A stretch of 31,159 nucleotides of DNA from a virus: the IMG/VR virus record IMGVR_UViG_3300048839_001331, positions 1 through 31,159 of that record. One strand, given 5' to 3'. Below the pieces are notes generated by a model. The model was not told where the DNA came from. It saw only the letters and a list, made by a program, of their open reading frames with translations, and ran no database searches. This document shows, one piece after another, positions 1-6,057 of the stretch. The translations under genes were made by a program, and so were the position numbers. Positions within the stretch are counted from its first letter, which is position 1, and each line of letters opens with the position of its first letter.

Positions 1-27
1 AACTGCTCCGCTTAAAGCGGAGCAGTT
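1..27. repeat. fold-back palindrome at the contig start
   Basis: Bases 1-13 are the exact reverse complement of bases 15-27, with one base between them. The same sequence near 31034 is preceded by different bases, so positions 1-13 do not fit the circular genome. This is most likely a fold-back artefact of assembly or amplification. A real hairpin end is the less likely alternative. Confidence 0.8.
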
Positions 28-139
28 ACTCGGTCGGCGGGATTGACTTATGGGCATCTGGCGAGTAAGCTAAATAAATAACTAACCTTCTTCGCCCCCT
101 GGCGAATGACACCACCGGGCAACTCTGGCTTATCTAGCT
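14..139. repeat. terminal direct repeat, left copy
   Basis: These 126 bases are identical to 31034-31159. They contain the end of the last late gene (stop at the equivalent of 44-46) and the first part of the terminator hairpin before the protease gene. The simplest reading is a circular or circularly permuted genome whose assembly overlaps itself by about one k-mer length. A true short direct terminal repeat is possible. Confidence 0.9.
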
Positions 140-161
140 GGGGTTGCCCGGTATTTTTTTT
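114..161 (+). terminator. intrinsic terminator inside the late operon
   Basis: Ten-base arms ACCGGGCAAC (114-123) and GTTGCCCGGT (143-152) are perfect complements with a 19-base loop, followed by a run of eight T (154-161). A smaller hairpin (91-96 with 101-106) lies just upstream. The terminator stands between the connector genes and the protease gene, whose ATG follows eight bases after the T run, so it may lower expression of genes downstream of the portal unless read through. Confidence 0.75.
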
Positions 162-168
162 AAACATT

Positions 169-1314
169 ATGGCTAAATTTAATTTTTTTCTTGCGTGTGG
201 AAATATCACTAAAGCCGAACAGCGGATTGTTGAGGGCATTGCGTCTACGGAGACGGCTGATAACCAATCTGGGGTTTGGAATGGTGAGAAATATGATGGG
301 GACATTGTGGAGACTGGTGCCATCGAAGAAGCTCTGGCTGATTATCTAAAGTGGGGCAACATTCGAGAGATGCACCAGCCGTCGGCCGTGGGGAATGTGC
401 TGAAGGCACAAGTAGTAGATGGGCAATTTTTTATTTCAGCCAAGATTGAAGACGAATCGGCGTGGAATAAGGTTAAGAGCCGGGTTTATAAGGGTTTCTC
501 CATTGGGGGGAAAATCCTGAAAGCGGTAGTTGAGCAATTACCCGACGGCCGCAAGGTTCGACGGATATTAAAGTTTTTGCTGAGTGAAATTTCATTAGTA
601 GACCGCCCAGCTAATCCAGAGGCGGAAATTTTAGTGTGGAAAGCGGAGGCTTTTATGGATGAAGAAGAAAAAACACCACCTGAAGAAAAGCCGGTGGTAA
701 CTCCTGCTTCTATCGTGGCGGGGATTCAGGCATTACGCAACCAAGCGGAGCTAGAGGGGGACATGGAAGCGGCTTCTATGTACACCCAAGCAATTGCCAT
801 GATTACCCAGGCCAAAGGTGATGAAATGGGAGCTGAAGCAGAGGGTGAGATGGAAGCGGAAAAGGTACAAAAAGCTGGCCGCGCCATTGCTACCCCGCGT
901 ATGCAGGCTATGCACAAAATTCTTAAATCGTTGCTGGAAATTATGAGCGAAGCAGGGGATGAGCTGGCCCAGAAAATGATGGGTGTTTATGGCCCTGCGC
1001 CCAAAGAAGAGCAAAAGGGTGAGGGGTTTGATGCTGGCAAGCTGGCGGAAGCTATTCAAAAGGCTATGGCCGGGGAGCTGTCAAAACTCTCTAGTGCGGT
1101 AGAAGCTCTGGCAAAATCTCCTATGCCTGGCGGTCCCGTCATGCGGCCGGTAGACAAGCAGATTAACGGTAGCGGCGGGGGCGAGGCACCTAAACCGCCC
1201 TCGGAAGCAGAAGTTTTGCAAAAAATGTACAACGATACGGTTGACCCATTGGTTAAAGCCCGTATCGGCGAACAAATTGCGGGGCTTAAATTGCGGAATA
1301 TGTTCAGCAATTAA
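169..1314 (+). CDS. prohead maturation protease (XkdF-like) with scaffold-like tail
   Basis: This 381-residue protein looks like the serine protease that trims the capsid during head maturation. The N-terminal ~155 residues carry the family pattern: 'RIVEGIAST' (19-27), 'REMHQP' with candidate catalytic His69, 'YKGFSIGG' with candidate Ser111, and 'SEISLVDRPANPEA' (139-152). The remainder is Glu/Lys/Ala/Met-rich and mostly helical in character, which suggests a fused scaffolding region, a known arrangement when no separate scaffold gene exists. It lies directly before the capsid gene, as usual. The ATG at 169 is chosen because translation from 106 would run through a terminator hairpin. No Shine-Dalgarno sequence is visible before 169, which is unlike neighbouring genes. 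Confidence 0.85.
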   Translation: MAKFNFFLACGNITKAEQRIVEGIASTETADNQSGVWNGEKYDGDIVETGAIEEALADYLKWGNIREMHQPSAVGNVLKAQVVDGQFFISAKIEDESAWNKVKSRVYKGFSIGGKILKAVVEQLPDGRKVRRILKFLLSEISLVDRPANPEAEILVWKAEAFMDEEEKTPPEEKPVVTPASIVAGIQALRNQAELEGDMEAASMYTQAIAMITQAKGDEMGAEAEGEMEAEKVQKAGRAIATPRMQAMHKILKSLLEIMSEAGDELAQKMMGVYGPAPKEEQKGEGFDAGKLAEAIQKAMAGELSKLSSAVEALAKSPMPGGPVMRPVDKQINGSGGGEAPKPPSEAEVLQKMYNDTVDPLVKARIGEQIAGLKLRNMFSN

Positions 1315-1370
1315 ATTTTACTGAAGTATGAATTTAGAAGTGTGAATTAAGAATTTTAGCGGAGGATTTT

Positions 1371-2852
1371 ATGTCTGTTGTGGACGAAACTTTAGAGGCC
1401 ATTAAAAAGGCCATGCAAACGGGTAATGATGAGCTGAAAAAGAGCATCACTACCGCCACTGGCTTGGTGGCTTATGATTTACAGGCCCCGGCCAAAAATT
1501 TATATCCTGTAAATACCCCTATTCGCAATGCCATCCCTCGGCGCGGCGGTGGGGTAGGTACTGCTACAAACTGGAAGCAGATTACCTCTATTAACGGTAG
1601 TGGGTATGGGGCTATGGGATGGGTGCCGGAAGGTCAACGGTCGGCTCGGATGAGCTACACCACGGCCGACAAGGCGGCTAGTTACCGTACATTGGGTGAA
1701 GAAGACCAAGCCAGTTACGAAGCGGTGAGCGCGGCTCGCACGTTTGAAGACATCCGCTCTACCCAGACAATGCGCTTACTGCAAAAGCTCATGCAAAAAG
1801 AGGAAAATGCGTTTTTGGGTGGTAACAGTTCGGTAGCGTTGGGTGTACCGTCTACCCCTTCTCTTGCGGCCGGTGGCTCTGGGGCAACATTACCCGCCGC
1901 AACGTATTCGGTTATTGTGGTAGCTCTCACCCAAGAGGGGTACCAAAATTCTAGTGTAGCCAATGGGGTTGCTACCTCCCAATCCATTACCGGGGCAGAT
2001 GGTAGTAACTACACCTTGAATGGTGGTAGCTCTAATAAATCAGCGGCCGCTACCCAAGCCATTACGTTAGGGGAAGTTTTATCTTGCTCTGTTACGGCCG
2101 TAACCGGCGCGGTAGCTTATGCCTGGTATGTAGGGTTGGCTGGGGCTGAAAAATTGGAGGCCATTACCACTATTAACTCTGTGACCTTTTCCGCTCCACT
2201 GGCGGGTACTGGACAAGCGGCGACGGCTATCTCGGCCGATAGTAGCCGCAACGCCAATTACGCTTTTGATGGGTTGCTTTACAGTGCTTTCGCCGCTGGG
2301 AGCAATGCGTATATCAGCACATTGGCTACAGGTACACCGGGTACGGGTACGGTTTTAACTGCCTCTGGTAGTGGTGGGGTTACACAAATTGACACCATGC
2401 TCCAAACGATGTGGAACAACTACCAAGTTAGCCCATCGGTAATTTACGTTAATGCCCAGGAGTTGAAAAACATCTCCGCCAAAGCTCTGGCCGCTTCTGG
2501 CGGGTCTTCATTGTTGCTTTATAGCGATTCCAACGGTAAGGCTATTGTGACCAATACCACTGTAACGGGTTACTTTAACCCTTATAGCCCCAATGGGGGG
2601 GTTGTTATCCCCATCAAACTCCATCCCACATTAGCCCCTGGTACGATTATGGGTTGGGCGGAAAATCTACCCGTTCAGTATCAATCTACCAACGTGCCCA
2701 ATGTGGCCGAGGCTCAAGTACGGGTGGATTACTACCAAATTGATTGGCCGCAAAAAACGCGCCAATATGAGGTAGGGGTTTATGTTGAAGAGGTGTTGGC
2801 GGTCTATGCGCCTTTTGCCATTGGCATTATCAACAATATCGCTAACGGCTAA
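1371..2852 (+). CDS. major capsid protein (HK97 fold) with inserted Ig-like domain
   Basis: A 493-residue protein in the canonical position after the prohead protease and before the connectors. The helical N-terminus (1-30) and the segment 'TPIRNAIPRRGGG...TNWKQI' (49-71) resemble HK97-type capsids, as does the C-terminal part ending in 'QYEVGVYVEEVLAVYAPFA'. Between about residues 158 and 288 lies a Gly/Ser/Thr/Ala-rich segment with alternating beta pattern ('ATYSVIVVALTQEGYQ', 'AVAYAWYVG'). It reads as an Ig/FN3-like domain inserted in the capsid core, which would be exposed on the head surface. The Shine-Dalgarno sequence GGAGG precedes the ATG at good spacing. Family assignment rests on context and general pattern, not on an alignment. 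Confidence 0.85.
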   Translation: MSVVDETLEAIKKAMQTGNDELKKSITTATGLVAYDLQAPAKNLYPVNTPIRNAIPRRGGGVGTATNWKQITSINGSGYGAMGWVPEGQRSARMSYTTADKAASYRTLGEEDQASYEAVSAARTFEDIRSTQTMRLLQKLMQKEENAFLGGNSSVALGVPSTPSLAAGGSGATLPAATYSVIVVALTQEGYQNSSVANGVATSQSITGADGSNYTLNGGSSNKSAAATQAITLGEVLSCSVTAVTGAVAYAWYVGLAGAEKLEAITTINSVTFSAPLAGTGQAATAISADSSRNANYAFDGLLYSAFAAGSNAYISTLATGTPGTGTVLTASGSGGVTQIDTMLQTMWNNYQVSPSVIYVNAQELKNISAKALAASGGSSLLLYSDSNGKAIVTNTTVTGYFNPYSPNGGVVIPIKLHPTLAPGTIMGWAENLPVQYQSTNVPNVAEAQVRVDYYQIDWPQKTRQYEVGVYVEEVLAVYAPFAIGIINNIANG

Positions 2853-2864
2853 GAGATAGATGGA

Positions 2865-3461
2865 ATGGCAATAGACTACACCACAACGGCCGCAGTAAAA
2901 ACATATGGGGCAATTCAAACCGCCGGTGATGATACGCTCATCGGGCAAATGGTTACGGCGTTCAGTCGGAAGATTGACGAGTTTTGCAACCAGGCTTTTA
3001 GCCAAGAGACGTATACAGACGAGCGGGTTAAGCGGGTCATTGTTGACCGCGCCGGGATGCTTCATCTTTATTTTCCCGCCCCTGTTATTAGCTCGATTAC
3101 TGCGGCCAGTTACCGGGTGTTACCTAGCTCTAACTGGCTGGCATTAACCACCAGCCAGTTAGATGTTGAAAACAAAAAAAGTGGCTCTATTGTGCGGTAT
3201 TTAGACCATGATTTTTCCGCGTATCGCAATAAAGAAATGCAGGTCAAAATTTCGGGCGTGGCTGGCTGGGCTAATTTGGCGGCCGTGCCTGGTGATTTTG
3301 AGATGACCATGCGGCGGTTGGTTTTCTGGGCGTATAAGCAGAGAGAGGCCCCAATTAACAAAAGTGCTATTCCATCTCTGGGGCAAATTGTTTACCCGGC
3401 TCAAATTTGGCCGGGCGACATTAAGGACGCTTTCTCTCATTATTTTTGGACGGTTGTGTAA
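2865..3461 (+). CDS. head-tail connector (gp6-like adaptor)
   Basis: A 198-residue protein with the general look of the HK97 gp6/SPP1 gp15 adaptor family. It starts with a helical segment ('LIGQMVTAFSRKIDEFCNQAFSQETYTDER', residues 25-54), followed by beta-rich sequence about binding the portal ('LHLYFPAPVISSITA'), then a 'VKISGVAGWA...PGDFEMTMRRLVFWAYKQREA' helix typical of these adaptors. It would sit under the portal and join the head to the tail. Its stop overlaps the next start as TAATG, indicating translational coupling. Confidence 0.7.
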   Translation: MAIDYTTTAAVKTYGAIQTAGDDTLIGQMVTAFSRKIDEFCNQAFSQETYTDERVKRVIVDRAGMLHLYFPAPVISSITAASYRVLPSSNWLALTTSQLDVENKKSGSIVRYLDHDFSAYRNKEMQVKISGVAGWANLAAVPGDFEMTMRRLVFWAYKQREAPINKSAIPSLGQIVYPAQIWPGDIKDAFSHYFWTVV

Positions 3462-3676
3462 TGGCAAAGAAAAAAGTAGCTGAAGCAGTAGCCCCGGCCG
3501 TGGGGGATTTTGTTGTTTACGAAGCGGGTACACCCGAAAAGCCAGAACAGTGGAGCGCGGAGGTTTTAGTGATTCACGCTGACGGCCGGGCTGACTTGAA
3601 AGTAAGCAATGGCTCTTATGTGGGTTACACCACACTGACCCCGGCCGGGAATGGTTTTGGGTGTTGGCATGTCTAA
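3461..3676 (+). CDS. small late protein of unknown function
   Basis: A 71-residue protein, not recognised. The N-terminus is Lys/Ala rich (MAKKKVAEAVAPAVGD), followed by a short beta-rich stretch with charged turns. The start at 3461 overlaps the previous stop (TAATG), so it is probably translated by coupling. Its position between the head-tail adaptor and a tail-completion candidate suggests a small head-tail joining or accessory factor, but nothing in the sequence proves that. Confidence 0.6.
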   Translation: MAKKKVAEAVAPAVGDFVVYEAGTPEKPEQWSAEVLVIHADGRADLKVSNGSYVGYTTLTPAGNGFGCWHV

Positions 3677-4151
3677 CGATACCCTGATTACAGATGCTTT
3701 GGCCGCGCTCAAAACGCGGCTGGCAACTATTGCCTCACCAGCTCCTGCTTACATTTACGCTGACCCCGCGGCCGTAGTCTCGATTGCTGATTTTCCGGCC
3801 ATTATTCTAGGGGTTGACCCAGAGCGTGAAGACCATGCTTTTATGAGAAAAGGCGTGGGGGTGGCTCTTTATCAGTTTTATGCGGCCATTTGGGTACTAG
3901 TTGGGTCCTATGAGCTAGGGCAACTCCCAGCTTTACATTCCTCATGCTTGCAGTGGCCAGTGCCTATTGGGGTAGCTCTGGTGTCTGACCAGAGATTAAG
4001 CAATACCGTTAGCTGGTCAGGCGAGGGGGGTGCTGTAGGTACATTGTTTACCCACAGTGGCCCCCAGGGTATCCAGTGGGCAGATGGTAATTATTTTGGC
4101 ATGAAATTCTCTTTATCGTTGTCCATAAAAATGGCAACGGCGTTTGGGTAA
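3669..4151 (+). CDS. putative tail terminator/completion protein
   Basis: A 160-residue protein in the slot between connectors and tail tube, where siphoviruses carry the tail terminator (lambda gpU/HK97 gp10 neighbourhood). The N-terminus has an amphipathic helix ('DTLITDALAALKTRLATI') followed by a beta-rich body, 'ADFPAIILGVDPERED...ALYQFYAAIWVLVGS', then 'GGAVGTLFTHSGPQGIQWADGNYFGMKFSLSLSIKM'. That alpha-then-beta plan is typical of this group. I chose the ATG at 3669, which overlaps the previous gene by 8 bases; an in-frame ATG at 3651 is also possible. The function is inferred from position and shape. Confidence 0.55.
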   Translation: MSNDTLITDALAALKTRLATIASPAPAYIYADPAAVVSIADFPAIILGVDPEREDHAFMRKGVGVALYQFYAAIWVLVGSYELGQLPALHSSCLQWPVPIGVALVSDQRLSNTVSWSGEGGAVGTLFTHSGPQGIQWADGNYFGMKFSLSLSIKMATAFG

Positions 4152-4155
4152 AAAT

Positions 4156-4356
4156 ATGGATATTCAATTTAAGTATGTACCAGAAAAAAATCCGGCCGGG
4201 GTTTATTTTGAGGGCGTGCCGTTGGCTGATATTTCAGCAGAACGGTTTGCTCGCTACCGGCCGGATGTGCAAGAGCAAATTAAACAATGTGGGTTTTATG
4301 AGGAAGTTGTTCCGTCCGCGAAGCCCAAAAATAAGCCCGCAAAGGAAGGTGAGTAA
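4156..4356 (+). CDS. small late protein of unknown function
   Basis: A 66-residue protein, not recognised. It contains a compact motif 'GVYFEGVPLADISAERFARYRPDVQEQI' and ends in a Lys/Pro-rich tail. A similar pattern of 'G-V-P-x-x-D-I' plus a short helix occurs in small proteins placed just before the tail tube gene in other phages. The ATG at 4156 follows the previous stop closely; a TTG at 4144 is an alternative. The stop overlaps the tail tube start (TAATG). Confidence 0.6.
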   Translation: MDIQFKYVPEKNPAGVYFEGVPLADISAERFARYRPDVQEQIKQCGFYEEVVPSAKPKNKPAKEGE

Positions 4357-5375
4357 TGGCTTTTACAGAATTGGCTTTTGAGCGGCTTTTATTTGCGCTT
4401 GAAACAACGCGGGGGACGGCCATCACCAGCCCCACTCACATAATCAATATTGGGGGTAAGCTAACCCCCAAGCAAACCAAATATAAACCGCCTGATGCGC
4501 GGGGAACATTGGTGAAAACGTACCGCTCTAAAACGGTACGAAAGTGGGCGGAGTTGGAGGCTGATGGCGCGGCTGACCCAAATATTGTTCCTCTTTTTTT
4601 GAATATGGTGGTGGATAACCTAGCCTCCCCTAGCACACCTGGCGGGGCTACTCTTAGCCGCTTGTGGGAATTTATTCCAAATATCTCGGCTGATGATTTA
4701 AAAACTAGCACTTATTGGTTTGCTGACCCGGTAGCGGCCGCGGTGGAGCTTCGCGCTCCATTCGGTACTATTGATGAATTAACGTTTAGTAATGATGCTT
4801 CAGGCGAAGAAGTAGCTAAGGTCAGCATTAAAGGCAAAAGCAATTACCCCACAGAAGGCATTGCGGTGGCCGCGCCCGCTTCTATCGCCGGTGATTTGTT
4901 GCCCGGTCAATTTATGCAGATATGGATGGATACATCTTCTGCTATCGGTACCACGGCCGTCACCGGACGGCTGGTTAAAGCAGAGCATACCATCCGCGCT
5001 GGTATCGAGACATACAAGTACCTAGCGGCCGGGCCAGCCAGCTCACTCACTTACCAGGGTATTGGCCGGGGCAAGCGTGACATGACCACAAAAATCACGC
5101 TAGAAGTGCCAGATGATACTCAGTACGCTCTTTGGGATGCAGGTACAACAGTTAAATGTCGAGTACGGCACAACGGGGAGTTGATTGAAACCACGGCCGG
5201 GCCAGTGAACTGGTACAACTACATTGAATTTGACACCTACGGGCCGTTAGAAGATTTGGAATGGGCAGAGAATGGGGCTAATCGGGTAGTGAGTTTTACC
5301 ATCAATAGTCAGTATGACAGCACGCTAGGTGCTGATTTCCGTGTGGCCGTACAAAACGCTCGCACGGGTTTATAA
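4356..5375 (+). CDS. major tail tube protein
   Basis: A 339-residue protein likely to form the inner tube of the non-contractile tail. It sits immediately before the tail assembly chaperone and tape measure genes, the conserved location for this gene. The N-terminus 'FERLLFALETTRGTAITSPTHIINI' matches the opening seen in many phage tail-tube proteins (a beta strand, then 'E-x-x-x-G-T-A'). The rest is beta-rich with few helices, including 'ASGEEVAKVSIKGKSNYPTEGI' and 'GKRDMTTKITLEVPDD'. The Shine-Dalgarno sequence AAGGAAGGTGA is well placed. No sheath gene is present, which points to a siphovirus. Confidence 0.75.
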   Translation: MAFTELAFERLLFALETTRGTAITSPTHIINIGGKLTPKQTKYKPPDARGTLVKTYRSKTVRKWAELEADGAADPNIVPLFLNMVVDNLASPSTPGGATLSRLWEFIPNISADDLKTSTYWFADPVAAAVELRAPFGTIDELTFSNDASGEEVAKVSIKGKSNYPTEGIAVAAPASIAGDLLPGQFMQIWMDTSSAIGTTAVTGRLVKAEHTIRAGIETYKYLAAGPASSLTYQGIGRGKRDMTTKITLEVPDDTQYALWDAGTTVKCRVRHNGELIETTAGPVNWYNYIEFDTYGPLEDLEWAENGANRVVSFTINSQYDSTLGADFRVAVQNARTGL

Positions 5376-5379
5376 AAAA

Positions 5380-5395
5380 TGTTCGCGGGCGAACA
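5380..5395. promoter_or_regulatory. 16-bp palindrome, parS-like site 1
   Basis: TGTTCGCGGGCGAACA: 7-base arms separated by GG, in the gap between the tail tube and tail chaperone genes. This is the only one of five copies outside a gene. It resembles Bacillus parS (TGTTnCACGTGnAACA pattern) in length, symmetry and the outer TGTT/AACA. It is a candidate ParB or repressor binding site; a weak hairpin effect on mRNA is an alternative. Confidence 0.55.
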
Positions 5396-5422
5396 CAACT
5401 AACACCTAACGAAAGGATTTTT

Positions 5423-5851
5423 ATGGGAACATTTGTCAACACAAAAGCCAAACAGCGCATTGATTTAGACCAAGAGGGTAACTTTGTGGTTGTGCGCCAA
5501 AAAATGGATTTTTCTACCCAAGCCGCTCTGGAGCGCGATTTGATGCGTTTCCGCATTGACACCAAAGAGAAAGGGAATGTTGAAGTTTTGTTTTCCAAGA
5601 GTGGGCAAAACTTGGCAATTCTTAAACACAATTTGGTGAGCTGGGGCGGCCCTATGTTTTGTGATGATTTTGGCAAGCCCGTTCCGTGTACTGCGGAAAA
5701 TATTGAGCGGTTGGACCCGCTAGAAAACAACGATTGGATTAGCCTCGTGGCTGATAAAGTGGCAGAGCTAAACAAACCGCGAGTTATCGAAGCTGACCCT
5801 GAAAACAATTTACATGACCCAAACGAGTTAGCCCCAGACAGCGATTCTTAA
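5423..5851 (+). CDS. tail assembly chaperone, short (G-type) form
   Basis: A 142-residue protein directly upstream of the tape measure gene, where siphoviruses encode the chaperone that coats the tape measure during tail assembly. It has the mixed alpha/beta N-terminal plan of that family: 'FVNTKAKQRIDLDQEGNFVVVRQKMDFSTQAALERDLMRFRID'. The gene contains a classic slippery heptamer at 5818-5824, so a minority of ribosomes should shift to frame -1 and make a longer G-T form (see 5818-6057). A good Shine-Dalgarno sequence (AAAGGA) precedes the ATG. Location plus frameshift make the assignment strong even though the sequence family is not recognised. Confidence 0.8.
   Translation: MGTFVNTKAKQRIDLDQEGNFVVVRQKMDFSTQAALERDLMRFRIDTKEKGNVEVLFSKSGQNLAILKHNLVSWGGPMFCDDFGKPVPCTAENIERLDPLENNDWISLVADKVAELNKPRVIEADPENNLHDPNELAPDSDS
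5818..5824 (+). promoter_or_regulatory. -1 programmed frameshift site, CCCAAAC
   Basis: In the zero frame the heptamer reads C CCA AAC, which fits X XXY YYZ exactly. Both tRNAs can re-pair one base back (CCC, AAA). In the -1 frame a TGA at 5815-5817 lies just before the heptamer, and the frame is then open to 6057. The zero-frame stop is at 5849-5851. Confidence 0.8.
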
Positions 5852-6057
5852 ATCGTGTAGGGGAACAATGGGGCGCATTATTTAAAGGCAAACTAATTCC
5901 CTCTGAAGAAATAGGGGATTATGACCTGTATCACACATTGGCAATGCGGCATAACTGGACACCCGACCAAATCAACAGTATGCCGCATGATTTTTTAGAA
6001 GAGCGGTTGGCTATTATCAAAGCGGAAAACGAGGCATTAAAAGATGGCGGCTCTTGA
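5818..6057 (+). CDS. tail assembly chaperone, frameshift extension (T domain)
   Basis: This is the -1 frame segment joined to the chaperone at 5423 by frameshifting at CCCAAAC. It adds about 77 residues, giving a fusion near 211 residues. It begins NRVSPRQRFL, continues 'GEQWGALFKGKLIPSEEIGDYDLY' and ends 'ERLAIIKAENEALKDGGS'. It has no start codon of its own at its upstream edge and overlaps the tape measure start at 6044 by 14 bases. By analogy with lambda gpG/gpGT, the T part recruits tail tube subunits to the chaperone-coated tape measure. Confidence 0.78.
   Translation, partial: PKRVSPRQRFLNRVGEQWGALFKGKLIPSEEIGDYDLYHTLAMRHNWTPDQINSMPHDFLEERLAIIKAENEALKDGGS

Noticed and set aside
106-168. 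Upstream ATG at 106 for the protease
   Set aside because: Its extra residues are encoded by a terminator hairpin and T run and do not look like protease sequence.
5380-5395. TGTTCGCGGGCGAACA as a LexA/SOS box
   Set aside because: Known Gram-positive-type boxes have the half-sites in the opposite order (CGAAC-N4-GTTCG). The site is also mostly inside genes, not at promoters.
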